Positions 35,417-44,031 of a stretch of DNA of 64,000 nucleotides are shown piece by piece. A model generated the notes under the pieces. The model searched no databases, was not told the DNA's origin, and worked only from the letters and a program-made list of their open reading frames with translations. This DNA is from Paenibacillus thalictri (GTDB lineage Bacteria > Bacillota > Bacilli > Paenibacillales > NBRC-103111): the NCBI RefSeq assembly GCF_004307995.1, contig NZ_SIRE01000016.1:124001-188000 (forward strand). Direction: 5' to 3'. A program made the translations under genes and the position numbers. Each line of letters begins with the position of its first letter. Within the stretch, counting starts at the first letter, position 1.

Positions 35417-35771
35417 GATAACTCACTTCCCTCTATATGAACTCTTAATCGAGTAATTTTCGTTTCGTGTTTATCCTACAGAAACGATCTGAATTGGCTC
35501 TGAGCATCAACTTAACGTTTGCTGAGGAAACCAGACCAGCCCAGCCGCGGCGGGACGCATACATCCATTATCCGCTGGGCAACATGATGATGAATGCTCT
35601 TTTATACCAATGAAGAATGTCCTAGTCTGATAGACGCGGTCCGCCAACAACATAAAAACCCGAACACAGCTGTTCGGGCACTGTAATCGGCTTTGTTTCA
35701 TCTGTCTTCGTAAACGGCGGCATGGTATACTGTTATTAAACGGAACCGCCAATAAACGGAGTTGATTCCAA
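35417..35771. other. 355-bp gene-free gap with an orphan terminator
   Basis: It lies between the divergent GT39 gene and the Rpn-type gene. It should hold the GT39 promoter on the left and the Rpn promoter on the right (TATACT-like sequence near 35727). No small gene with a ribosome-binding site is seen. A strong minus-strand terminator at 35654-35680 has no matching gene. Confidence 0.6.
35654..35680 (-). terminator. Orphan Rho-independent terminator
   Basis: On the minus strand CCCGAACA pairs with TGTTCGGG around a 4-nt loop and is followed by TTTTTATG. No gene on the minus strand runs into it from the right, since the gene there is on the plus strand. Confidence 0.7.
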
Positions 35772-36692
35772 GTGAGCGAGCTGCTTGATCCGCGCAATGA
35801 TTTTTTATTCAAACGCATTTTTGGCAGCGAAGAAAACAAGGATGTCCTGCTTGCATTTCTGAACACCACATTTGTGGAAACGGGTGCACAACCGCTGACA
35901 GAAATCATTCTGCTGAATACGTATACCGATAAAGACGCTCCCCACGACAAACAGTCCATTCTGGATATTCGTGGCAAAACCGCAGACGGCGAGCTGATTA
36001 ATGTGGAGATGCAGCTGTTCAATAAATACGAAACCGAGAAACGGACGATGTTTTATTGGAGCAAGCTGTACAGCGGACAACTTCAGGAGAGCCAGCCGTA
36101 CAAAGCGCTAAAAAAATGCGTAACCATCAACATTTTGAATTACTCGATTTTACCGAATGAGCAATATCATAACGTGTTCCATCTCCGCGAGGACCGGACC
36201 GGTATACCGCTGATTGACGACCTGGAGCTTCACTTTCTGGAGCTGCCCAAGCTGGGCGATCAGGCTGTTCCCATTGAAGGCGGAGGACTGGTGAATTGGC
36301 TGCTGTTTTTAAAAGGTGTCGATAAATCCCATTGGGAGGTGCTTACCATGAATGAACCGGTCTTGAAAAAAGCGATGAATACGCTTGAATTTTTGAGTCA
36401 AGATGCGGAAACGCGCAGATTATACGAAGCAAGGCAAAAATATTTGCACGATGAGGCTTCGCTTATTGACGGGGCTATGACGGAAGGCAGGAATCGGGGA
36501 CTTATCGAAGGCAGAGCCGAGGGACTTAAAGAAGGCAAAATTGAAGGCAGAGCCGAGGGGCTTATCGAAGGCAAAGTCGCTGCAAAAATCGAAATGGCCC
36601 GCGAGCTGCTGTCGCTAGGAATTGATATTGCCGCTATTGCCAAAGCATCGGGTCTTACTGAAGATGAAATAAGGAACTTAAAAACGTCTTAA
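35772..36692 (+). CDS. Rpn family recombination-promoting nuclease / PD-(D/E)XK transposase-like protein
   Basis: A 306-residue protein with a GTG start. It opens with LLDPRNDFLFKRIFGSEENK, the family start, and has a nuclease-like core with a D/E-rich segment (DGELINVEMQLFNKYETEKR) that should bear the PD-(D/E)XK catalytic residues. Rpn-like proteins are scattered through bacterial genomes and cut DNA non-specifically in vitro, promoting recombination. The C-terminal region has repeated EGRAEGL(K/I)EGKIEG motifs, a helical, variable repeat typical of the family. It is a single plus-strand gene with a terminator after it. No inverted repeats or companion genes mark it as an active mobile element. 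Confidence 0.9.
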   Translation: MSELLDPRNDFLFKRIFGSEENKDVLLAFLNTTFVETGAQPLTEIILLNTYTDKDAPHDKQSILDIRGKTADGELINVEMQLFNKYETEKRTMFYWSKLYSGQLQESQPYKALKKCVTINILNYSILPNEQYHNVFHLREDRTGIPLIDDLELHFLELPKLGDQAVPIEGGGLVNWLLFLKGVDKSHWEVLTMNEPVLKKAMNTLEFLSQDAETRRLYEARQKYLHDEASLIDGAMTEGRNRGLIEGRAEGLKEGKIEGRAEGLIEGKVAAKIEMARELLSLGIDIAAIAKASGLTEDEIRNLKTS

Positions 36693-36723
36693 TAGCTTTC
36701 ATTACTTCCGAGTAAAACTAGGA

Positions 36724-36771
36724 AAAAAGAAAGAGAAGCCTGACTTTCAAGCTTCTCCTTCTTTCTTTTAT
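36724..36771 (+). terminator. Terminator after the Rpn-type gene
   Basis: AAAGAA..AGAAGC pairs with GCTTCT..TTCTTT across a loop, with A-rich sequence on the left and CTTTT on the right. It can serve both the Rpn-type gene and the L-2-hydroxyglutarate oxidase gene that converges from the right. Confidence 0.65.
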
Positions 36772-36812
36772 GTTATTCCCCCATGTAAGCCTGCATAAAA
36801 CCGCAGTCACGT

Positions 36813-37997
36813 TTACCCGTACAGCTTATCGACAATATATCTACCGATCTGAATGGAAGCCGTCGCCGCCGGCGAAGGGGCGTTGCACACATGGACGCTG
36901 TTTTTGCCGTATACAATATGAAAATCGTCGACTAGCCCGCCATCGGGTTTCAGTGCCTGCGCTCTCACTCCGGCCGGAGCCGGTATCAAATCTTTTCCTT
37001 CGATCTCGGGAATCAGCTGCTGCAAGCTGCGCACAAAAGCCGCTTTGCTGAAGGAACGGACCATCTCCGCGGCCCCCTCCTTCCAATACTTGCCGGCCAG
37101 CATCCAGAACCCCGGATATCCTATCGTTTCGGCGATGTCCTGCAAGGAAAAATCGGACTTCCTATAGCCTTCCCGCTTAAAGCTCAGCACTGCATTCGGA
37201 CCTGCTTCCACATGCCCTCCGATCATCCGTGTGTAATGGACGCCAAGAAATGGAAATGACGGATTCGGTACAGGATATATCAGGTGCTTGACCAAATAAC
37301 GCTTTTCTGGGACGAGCTCGTAGTACTCGCCGCGAAACGGAACGATTTTCATGTCGGGTCTCATGCCCGACTTCCGGACAATCCTGTCGCTGTGCAGACC
37401 CGCACAGTTGATCAGCTTTTTTGCCGTAAAGGCTCCCCGGTTTGTTTCCACCCGGACTTGTCCGCCGCTTTCGTCGATGCGCAGCGCCTCGGCATTCAGC
37501 AGCAGCTCGCCGCCCCGCTCGGCAATGATCAAGGCAAACGCTTCAGCCACCTGCTTGTAATTGACGATACCCGCCGCAGGCACGCGAATTGCCGCCAACC
37601 CGCGGACATGCGGCTCGATTTCCTTCAGCGCTTCGCCGCCGATTCTTGTAATGGCCAGGCCGTTGTCGAGCCCGCGTTTGTACAAATTGTCCAGCAGCGG
37701 CAGCTCCTCTTCGCGGGTAGCGACAATCACCTTGCCGCATATATCGTGTTCAATGCCCCGCTCCCTGCAAAATTCCACCATCGACAAATTTCCTTCGCGG
37801 GCGAATTTGGCTTTAAAGCTGCCCGGCTTGTAGTAAATGCCCGAATGGATCACGCCGCTGTTGTGCCCGGTCTGCTGCTTCGCCCAGGAATCGTCTTTCT
37901 CTAGCAGCAACAGCTTCAAGCCTGGATTTTTTTCCATTAAAGCCACGCCGGTCGATAGGCCGACAATCCCCCCGCCGACAATAATGTAATCGTACAT
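36813..37997 (-). CDS. lhgO: L-2-hydroxyglutarate oxidase/dehydrogenase
   Basis: A 394-residue FAD enzyme of the DAO/GlpD-like family. VGGGIVGLSTGVAL near residues 7-20 is the FAD Rossmann loop, followed by TGHNSGVIHSGIYYKPGS, a strong LhgO signature, and GEYYELVPEKRYLVKHLIYPVPNPS in the middle. LhgO oxidises L-2-hydroxyglutarate to 2-oxoglutarate at the membrane, passing electrons to quinone. It is the last gene of the minus-strand group CsiD-like, LhgO. The pairing with the CsiD-like hydroxylase matches the glutarate route known from Escherichia and Pseudomonas, where CsiD makes the substrate of LhgO. Confidence 0.93.
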   Translation of the reverse strand: MYDYIIVGGGIVGLSTGVALMEKNPGLKLLLLEKDDSWAKQQTGHNSGVIHSGIYYKPGSFKAKFAREGNLSMVEFCRERGIEHDICGKVIVATREEELPLLDNLYKRGLDNGLAITRIGGEALKEIEPHVRGLAAIRVPAAGIVNYKQVAEAFALIIAERGGELLLNAEALRIDESGGQVRVETNRGAFTAKKLINCAGLHSDRIVRKSGMRPDMKIVPFRGEYYELVPEKRYLVKHLIYPVPNPSFPFLGVHYTRMIGGHVEAGPNAVLSFKREGYRKSDFSLQDIAETIGYPGFWMLAGKYWKEGAAEMVRSFSKAAFVRSLQQLIPEIEGKDLIPAPAGVRAQALKPDGGLVDDFHIVYGKNSVHVCNAPSPAATASIQIGRYIVDKLYG

Positions 37998-38025
37998 TGC
38001 CCATCAGCTCCAATATGCGTTAATG

Positions 38026-38937
38026 TTACGAACGGGCAAACTCTCCGCGAATCCGCATCAATTCTCTGTACAACTCGGTATTTTTCTCGAAAGCGGCGCG
38101 TCCGTGCATCCAGAACAAGTTATTCAGCATCACCAGATCGCCTTCCGGCAGCGTAAGCGCTTTAGTGGCAGGACTTGCTTCAAGCGACTCGGACATGCTC
38201 ATCAAATATTCGGACTGCTCGATGTTCTCCGGATACACAAATTGATCGATAAAGCAGATGCATGGCTTGTTGTTCAGTTTAAAGAAAGTTTCTCGATGTA
38301 CCGTTTGCGACACGTTTTTGCTTGACGGCGACTTGTAGGTGAACTTGTAGCTTGCCAGCGGATGGTTTGCATATTTGTCAAGCTCTTCCCAATCGTCGAG
38401 ATGGAGCAGCCGCGACTCGCCGCCAACCGCATTGCGTTCCTCCATCTTCATCATCAGCAGCCAGTCAGTGGGCTCGTCGACGAAGGTGCCGTCCGTGTGC
38501 AGCGTAAACAAGCGGTACGCTTGACGCAAATAAGAATCGCTGTTGTCCGTATCCTTAACGGTAAATCTTGCATAATACGTGCCCGACATCGCATCAAAAT
38601 TGGCCGGTCCAGCAAGATGGGACACCGCACTGCCGAATTTCACATAGTCGTCCAAATTGGTCGTTTGCCCTTGAACGCCGACCGTAAAACCTCCGCTCTC
38701 ACGGTCGTTCAGAATGCCGCGCACGGTCTCGAGGAAGCTGTCGCCGAGCAGCTCGCGCAGCTTGCCGGCCATAATGTAGCGGAAATACGGAGTATACACA
38801 AGATGCTGGACACTCGTGCTGTCGTATTCCCGGAAAAATGTGCGAATGATGTCATTGTCAAGCTCAATGTGGTACATGCGTTTGTGTCCCGGATGCGCAA
38901 CGACCTGATAACCTGCCTGTTTTTGAATAAATGACAT
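38026..38937 (-). CDS. glaH: CsiD/GlaH-like Fe(II)/2-oxoglutarate dioxygenase (glutarate 2-hydroxylase)
   Basis: A 303-residue member of the CsiD family. The iron-binding facial triad is visible: His147 and Asp149 in LHTDGTFVDE and His278 in FWMHGRAAF. CsiD/GlaH hydroxylates glutarate to L-2-hydroxyglutarate with consumption of 2-oxoglutarate and O2. The start MSFIQKQAGY is chosen because GGAGGG lies 7 nt upstream; an in-frame start at 38982 lies before this site. It is directly upstream of the lhgO homologue. Since the AtuA/DUF4387 genes precede it, the true substrate could be another dicarboxylic acid, so the name is by homology only. Confidence 0.9.
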   Translation of the reverse strand: MSFIQKQAGYQVVAHPGHKRMYHIELDNDIIRTFFREYDSTSVQHLVYTPYFRYIMAGKLRELLGDSFLETVRGILNDRESGGFTVGVQGQTTNLDDYVKFGSAVSHLAGPANFDAMSGTYYARFTVKDTDNSDSYLRQAYRLFTLHTDGTFVDEPTDWLLMMKMEERNAVGGESRLLHLDDWEELDKYANHPLASYKFTYKSPSSKNVSQTVHRETFFKLNNKPCICFIDQFVYPENIEQSEYLMSMSESLEASPATKALTLPEGDLVMLNNLFWMHGRAAFEKNTELYRELMRIRGEFARS

Positions 38938-39072
38938 GAACAATCCCTCCATATTGTTTGGGTAGAATGATATCCGTACCAATCCCTACGGAATAACTGA
39001 AGATAAACGTTTGAAAAATTTAAAAGTCGGTGAGCGGATATGAACTTCGAAAACTTGGAGATTCGGAAATCC

Positions 39073-39090
39073 GGAATTACCCTAATTCCG
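39073..39090. promoter_or_regulatory. Hairpin in the DUF4387-CsiD gap
   Basis: GGAATTA and TAATTCC form a perfect stem around CCC in the 234-bp gap between the DUF4387 and CsiD genes. It might attenuate or end the upstream transcript, but the T-tract is weak. Confidence 0.35.
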
Positions 39091-39171
39091 CGGCGCTGCA
39101 AAGGCTCGATCGAATAACCGTCATTCTCAGCTCCGCGGAAACAGGTCTTTGTCGCTATATGAAACCGCACA

Positions 39172-39492
39172 TTAACAAGGAATTTCAATATCAAGCAGCG
39201 GCGGATATTGCTGACAGCCAAAAATGTCTCTTTCTCCAGGGCTGCCGCTTGGCAGTCGGCGGTAGATCGTAAATTTGATGGCATAAGCGGGATCATACTC
39301 CACGAAATCGCAAATCCGGTCTTCGGCCAAATTAAACAGCGCGGCCATCGTTGCTTTCGTAATGCATCCGCTGGACTTGACCAGCTCGTAATTTTCCCGT
39401 TCTCTGAATATAATGTCAAAAGTGATTTTATCTGTGCCGGCATTTTTGCTGCGAATCGTTTTTGCCAGATCGATCAGCTTTTTCGTTTGCAT
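39172..39492 (-). CDS. DUF4387 domain protein (AtuA partner)
   Basis: A 106-residue protein of the DUF4387 family, which commonly follows or is fused to AtuA/DUF1446 proteins. Conserved pieces are LAKTIRSKNAGTDKITFDI, FDII and the C-terminal LLDIEIPC. The start has GGGGAGG upstream. It stands 24 nt after the AtuA gene, so both are almost certainly cotranscribed and work as two subunits or domains of one enzyme. The reaction is not established. Confidence 0.9.
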   Translation of the reverse strand: MQTKKLIDLAKTIRSKNAGTDKITFDIIFRERENYELVKSSGCITKATMAALFNLAEDRICDFVEYDPAYAIKFTIYRRLPSGSPGERDIFGCQQYPPLLDIEIPC

Positions 39493-39516
39493 GGCGTTTC
39501 CTCCCCGTGTTGTTTG

Positions 39517-40893
39517 TTAAGATTGAGCAACCTCGATCATGTGCACATCGAACAGTTCCAGCGGATCGTCAACCGGGATAACATGGTTCATCGTCCACTC
39601 GAATGCAGGCGTGCACCTCAGCATCTCATCGACCACAAACGAGGCCGTACCGGCCGTACCCTTCACTTCGGGCAGTCTGGCGTAGAAGATTTGCCGCGTG
39701 GCCATCAGCGTAACCTGCTCGGCAAGTTCCTTGGTCTCCGCAACGCCTTCCACCACAACGCACAACTCATGCGACCCAATATCCTTAATCGGTTCCAGCT
39801 CGCCCATAACGCCGTTTTTGCCAAAAATTTTATAATCGACAAAGTATTCTTTGCCCGCAGCCATCTCAGCCACCTGGTTCTTCGACCATTCAATTACCTT
39901 ATCGATATGTTTGATCGTATATGGATCGCGGATTCCCGCAATGCCGATGTATTTCTCCCCGACCTTGCCTGCGCCTTCCAGCTTAACCTTAACTTTGCCT
40001 TCGATCGGAGCAAAGACCGGCCCGGTAATACGGCATGTTTTTTCGTCGTATTGCTCATAATTGCAGTTGGTCATATCCAGCATGCCGCCGGCAAAATATT
40101 CAAAAAACGGATTCGATCTTTCGTACATCGCATGTCCGGCTACCGAGGCTACCGTACAGCGCTGATCCGGATGCATCGCCGTGACCAGCACCTCGTTGTG
40201 CGTAATCGTGCCGATAACGGATTCCTTAGCCGCATAAGGCTCGGCGCAAAACGACGCGCATTCCAGTACCTTCCCCAAGTAATAGGATAGATGCTCGGGG
40301 AAGCCCTCGCGGATCGCGGGTGCGGCAAAGATCGCCGCATCGCTTGAGCGTCCGCCGATAATGACGTCGGCTCCCATGTCAAGCGCTTTGATGAAAGGAT
40401 GAATGCCTGCAACAGCGACGATTCTGTCTGTTTTATCAAGCTCTGCCAAGGTCAAGCTGCTTCTTCCGTCCAAACCTTCTACCTCCACGCCGGACTGCAG
40501 CTTGCCGCGAATAAGTTCTTTGTCTACCTCCGAGTAAAAGTAAGCCAGCTTAAAGTTCGGAAGTTGGTGCTTTTGAGCCAAATCCTTAATGATCTGCACA
40601 TACATGTCAACCCGGCTGTTGGTGCCCGTATCTCCTGAAGAACCGATAATCATCGGCACGCCTTGCTCTCTTGCAGCCAGCAGCATCAGCTCCAGATCGT
40701 GCACCTGCCAGTCGTACATCCCAACTGATTTATCTGCACCCAGTGGAGCGGGACCGATATCGTCGCTGCCCGAATCGCAGCAATAGTAATCCGGCTTGGT
40801 TGCAGCCCCCAGCTTAAAGCTTTCCTCTTTGGTCGGAGCAAAACCAAGATGACCGTTCGGACTAATGATGCGCAATTGTTTTTTCGTATTCAT
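39517..40893 (-). CDS. AtuA/DUF1446 family protein (acyclic terpene utilisation AtuA-like)
   Basis: A 458-residue protein. The N-terminal half contains GHLGFAPTKEESF, DYYCCDSGSDDIGP and GSSGDTGTNSRVDMY, with conserved Asp and Gly-rich loops of the family. In Pseudomonas AtuA is needed for growth on citronellol, but most homologues lie in other catabolic clusters, so the name should not be read as a terpene pathway here. The ATG at 40893 (MNTKKQLRII) is preferred to the GTG at 40905 because GAGGTG lies 9-10 nt before it. It heads the minus-strand run AtuA, DUF4387, CsiD, LhgO; a candidate GntR operator lies just upstream. Confidence 0.9.
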   Translation of the reverse strand: MNTKKQLRIISPNGHLGFAPTKEESFKLGAATKPDYYCCDSGSDDIGPAPLGADKSVGMYDWQVHDLELMLLAAREQGVPMIIGSSGDTGTNSRVDMYVQIIKDLAQKHQLPNFKLAYFYSEVDKELIRGKLQSGVEVEGLDGRSSLTLAELDKTDRIVAVAGIHPFIKALDMGADVIIGGRSSDAAIFAAPAIREGFPEHLSYYLGKVLECASFCAEPYAAKESVIGTITHNEVLVTAMHPDQRCTVASVAGHAMYERSNPFFEYFAGGMLDMTNCNYEQYDEKTCRITGPVFAPIEGKVKVKLEGAGKVGEKYIGIAGIRDPYTIKHIDKVIEWSKNQVAEMAAGKEYFVDYKIFGKNGVMGELEPIKDIGSHELCVVVEGVAETKELAEQVTLMATRQIFYARLPEVKGTAGTASFVVDEMLRCTPAFEWTMNHVIPVDDPLELFDVHMIEVAQS

Positions 40894-40916
40894 CGTAATA
40901 TCCACCTCACCATGTT

Positions 40917-40936
40917 GTAATTACATGTTATGACCA
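40917..40936. promoter_or_regulatory. Candidate GntR operator upstream of the AtuA gene
   Basis: AATTACATGTTATG lies 25-40 bp upstream of the AtuA start. A 12-base piece, ATTACATGTTAT, recurs exactly at 46843-46854, between the transporter and the GntR gene. Confidence 0.5.
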
Positions 40937-41017
40937 GTTAATCTATATTTATCCTAGCTCAATCTTTCTTGGCTGTCAACCTATGATTTCGCTTTTATCA
41001 TTTCTCATCCGCCGCAA

Positions 41018-42049
41018 TCAGCGGATGAGATGGCAAGCTACACCATGACCATTGTGTTCGACCCACTGCGGCCGCTCCTGGCTGCATATTTCACCGATTC
41101 TGTGCATACAGCGGTTCTGGAATAGACAACCTCGAGGTTTCTCCAACGGCGTCGACACACTGCCCTGCAGGATAATCCGCTCTCTTCTTTCTTTTTTGTC
41201 CACCACGGGAATCGAAGACAGCAGCGCCTGCGTATACGGATGCTGGGGATTGTTGAACAGCTCCGTCGTTTCCGCGAGCTCAATCAATTGGCCCAAATAC
41301 ATCACCGCTACCCTGTCGCTGACATAATGAACGACGCTCAGATCATGCGCTACGAACAAAAAGGTTAAATCGTACTCCTGCTGAAGCTCCTCCAGCAAAT
41401 TGACGATTTGTGCCTGAACGGAAACGTCCAACGCCGACACCGGCTCATCGGCAACGATAAAATCCGGCTTCATCGCCAAAGCTCGCGCGATCCCGATACG
41501 CTGCCGCTGCCCTCCACTGAACTGGTGCGGGTAATTGTCCAGATGACGGCGCGACAAGCCCACTTGCCCGATCAGCCGCAGCAGCTCATCTTCCTGCTCG
41601 GAACGCCGCGTTATGCCTCTATTCACCAGCGCAACCTGAAGAATGTCCCTCACCGTTTTCCTCGGATTCAGGGAAGCGTACGGATTTTGAAAAATGATCT
41701 GATTTTTTTGCCGGTACTGCCGCATATTTTCCTTGCCCAGCTTGGTTATATCCTGGTTACGGTACAAAATCTTGCCTTCCGTCGCTTCGTGAAGCTGAAT
41801 GACGGTACGTCCGAGCGTCGATTTCCCGCAGCCGCTTTCTCCTACCAGCCCCAGCGTTTCCCCCGGATAAATGTCAAAGCTGACATCGTCGACGGCGTAT
41901 ACGATCTTGTCCTTGCTGCGAGCCAGCGTCTTCTCGAGAAAGGAAGCTTTCTGCTTGTAATATTTTTTTACGTTTTGCACACGGATCAGCGGTTCCTGTT
42001 TACCCTTGCTTCCCGTTTCAGAGGTTAACGGCTGCTTGCTGGCTGTCAC
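41018..42049 (-). CDS. Oligo/dipeptide ABC transporter ATPase, OppF/DppF-like
   Basis: A 343-residue ATPase with Walker A GESGCGKST, signature FSGGQRQRIGIARALA and Walker B (DFIVADEPVSALD), plus the C-terminal oligopeptide-transport extension (LEKPRGCLFQNRCMHR, Cys-rich). The start is set at the GTG in 42049 with GAGGAAG upstream; in-frame starts further up to 42097 also exist within the preceding gene. It overlaps the OppD-like gene. As the second ATPase of a Dpp/Opp importer it pairs with the protein at 42018-43049. Confidence 0.92.
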   Translation of the reverse strand: MTASKQPLTSETGSKGKQEPLIRVQNVKKYYKQKASFLEKTLARSKDKIVYAVDDVSFDIYPGETLGLVGESGCGKSTLGRTVIQLHEATEGKILYRNQDITKLGKENMRQYRQKNQIIFQNPYASLNPRKTVRDILQVALVNRGITRRSEQEDELLRLIGQVGLSRRHLDNYPHQFSGGQRQRIGIARALAMKPDFIVADEPVSALDVSVQAQIVNLLEELQQEYDLTFLFVAHDLSVVHYVSDRVAVMYLGQLIELAETTELFNNPQHPYTQALLSSIPVVDKKERRERIILQGSVSTPLEKPRGCLFQNRCMHRIGEICSQERPQWVEHNGHGVACHLIR

Positions 42050-43049
42050 CGGCTCCACTTCCTCTCTCGTACAATACACAGCGAACCTGATGCTCACGGC
42101 TTAATTCCAGCATCGGAATATCTTTGCGGCAGCTGGCGCTTGCATGCGGACAGCGCTCCATAAAAGCGCATTCGTTGCCCAGCTTCGTCAAATCAACTAC
42201 CGTGCCGGGGATCGGCTCGATCTTTTGCCGCGTATCGGATATATGCGGGATCGATTTCAACAGCCCTTGCGTATATGGATGTTTCGGATGCTCGACGATC
42301 AGATCGGTCGGTCCGCGCTCGACAATTTGCCCGGCATACATAACGGCGATCTCATGGCAAAATTCCGCCGCCATGCCCAGATCGTGAGTCACGATAATCA
42401 TGCTTGTGCCATGCTCCGAGTTAATCCGTTTGAGCAAATCGAGGATTTGCGCCTGAATCGTCACATCCAGCGCCGTCGTCGGCTCGTCTGCCAGCAGCAG
42501 ACTCGGATTGCAGGCCAGTCCCATGGCAATCAGAATTCTTTGCTGCATCCCCCCGCTGAATTCATGCGGATATGACTCGTAGCGCTGCTCGGGGGCGGAA
42601 ATGCCCACCTCGCGCATAAGCGTGAGCACACGCTCTTTCTCCTGCCGCTTGAGCCGCAGCCGCTGCAGCCAGCCTTTTTTGCCCGGCTCGATCACCTGGT
42701 GTGTCTTTAGCACCTCGCGGATTTGATTGCCCACCTTATACGCCGGATTCAAGGTCGTCATCGGGTCTTGAAAAATCATCGCAATTTCCTTGCCGCGAAT
42801 GCGTCTCCACTCTTCGGGCGTATTTTCCGCGAGGTTTTGGCCATTATAATTAATTTCGCCGTCCACAATTTTTCCCGGGCTTTTCACAAGGCCCATGATC
42901 GAAAACAACGCGGTGCTTTTACCGCACCCCGACTCGCCCACCAGGCCGACGATTTGCCCCGGCTTGACGGTAAAATTGACTTCCTTTACCGCTTTGACGA
43001 CCCCGGCGGAGGTGGCGTAGCCAATCGTCAAGTTTTTGATTTCCAGCAT
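42018..43049 (-). CDS. Oligo/dipeptide ABC transporter ATPase, OppD/DppD-like
   Basis: A 343-residue ATPase: Walker A GESGCGKST, signature FSGGMQQRILIAMGLA, Walker B LLLADEPTTALD and the C-terminal ECAFMERCPHASASC extension common to OppD/DppD. It overlaps the OppF-like gene and follows the OppC-like permease by 21 nt. The transporter genes run in the order binding protein, permease, permease, ATPase, ATPase on the minus strand. Confidence 0.93.
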   Translation of the reverse strand: MLEIKNLTIGYATSAGVVKAVKEVNFTVKPGQIVGLVGESGCGKSTALFSIMGLVKSPGKIVDGEINYNGQNLAENTPEEWRRIRGKEIAMIFQDPMTTLNPAYKVGNQIREVLKTHQVIEPGKKGWLQRLRLKRQEKERVLTLMREVGISAPEQRYESYPHEFSGGMQQRILIAMGLACNPSLLLADEPTTALDVTIQAQILDLLKRINSEHGTSMIIVTHDLGMAAEFCHEIAVMYAGQIVERGPTDLIVEHPKHPYTQGLLKSIPHISDTRQKIEPIPGTVVDLTKLGNECAFMERCPHASASCRKDIPMLELSREHQVRCVLYERGSGAGDSQQAAVNL

Positions 43050-43070
43050 GCTGCGTCCCCTTTCCCGCGA

Positions 43071-44003
43071 TTATTTCGCTTTCAGCCGGTGATCCGTAAT
43101 ATCCCGCAAGCCTTCACCGAACAAGTTGATGCTGAGCACAAGAATGACCAGAAAAATACCCGGTATCGTCGACACCCACCAGCCGTTGAGCATATATTCA
43201 CGCCCGGTCGCAATCATCGAGCCCCATGCCGGGGTCGGCGGCTGAATGCCGAGGCCCAGAAAGCTCAGCGAGGCTTCCATTATCATCATGTAACCGAAAC
43301 GAAGCGTTCCCAGCACGACTACCGAATGAATTATATTCGGCAGAATTTCTTTAACCATAATGGAGAAGCCCGATCTGCCCAGCGCGTGTGCGGCTTCGAC
43401 ATATTCCTTTGTTTTCTCGACCATAACCTCGCCACGAATAATCCGGAAAAACTCTACCCAGCCTTTAAACGTCAACGCCAAAATCAAATTGTTAAAGCCC
43501 GGCCCTAGAAACGCCATCATGCCAATGGCAAAAATAAGAAACGGAAACGCCAGCAGCAGGTCCGCAAACCGCGAAATAATCGTGTCGAACGGACCGCGGT
43601 AATATCCGCTGATCAGCCCAAGCACCGTGCCTACGGCAATCGAAATCAGCGTGGACAGCAAGCCGATCAGAATGGAAAGCCTGGCGCCGTATATGATGCG
43701 GGACAGCAGGTCCATTCCTTGCTCGTCGGCCCCGAATAAATAACTCCACTCGCCGCCTTCGATCCAGGCGGGGGGCTTCAGCCTGTCAGCCAAATTGCCG
43801 ACATACGGGCTGTGCGGAGCAATCAGCGGAGCAAAGATCGCGACCAGCACATAGATCGCAATCACGATGCCGCCGCCCATGGCCGAAGGATGCTTGGATA
43901 ATTTTTTGATAAACGCCTTGGTTTTATCAAAACCGTTGGCCCATTTGCCGGCTGTCAGGCTTAATCCCGCATCGTTTGTCTCGGCATACCTGGTAGTGCT
44001 CAA
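43071..44003 (-). CDS. Oligo/dipeptide ABC transporter permease, OppC/DppC-like
   Basis: A 310-residue permease with a long N-terminal tail, five to six membrane segments and the loop ALGRSGFSIMVKEILPNI that corresponds to the EAA region. Near the end it carries AWGSMIATGREYMLNGWW, a DppC hallmark. It partners the DppB-like protein encoded 28 nt upstream. Confidence 0.94.
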   Translation of the reverse strand: MSTTRYAETNDAGLSLTAGKWANGFDKTKAFIKKLSKHPSAMGGGIVIAIYVLVAIFAPLIAPHSPYVGNLADRLKPPAWIEGGEWSYLFGADEQGMDLLSRIIYGARLSILIGLLSTLISIAVGTVLGLISGYYRGPFDTIISRFADLLLAFPFLIFAIGMMAFLGPGFNNLILALTFKGWVEFFRIIRGEVMVEKTKEYVEAAHALGRSGFSIMVKEILPNIIHSVVVLGTLRFGYMMIMEASLSFLGLGIQPPTPAWGSMIATGREYMLNGWWVSTIPGIFLVILVLSINLFGEGLRDITDHRLKAK

Positions 44004-44031
44004 ATTGGTTGACCTCCTCCGTTGGTAATCG

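Noticed and set aside
35772..36692. Rpn-type gene as an active insertion sequence
   Set aside because: No terminal inverted repeats or target duplications are seen on either side, and family members are usually stand-alone genes.
39208..40290. 360-codon open frame on the plus strand
   Set aside because: It is antisense to the AtuA and DUF4387 genes and crosses their junction; no family features.
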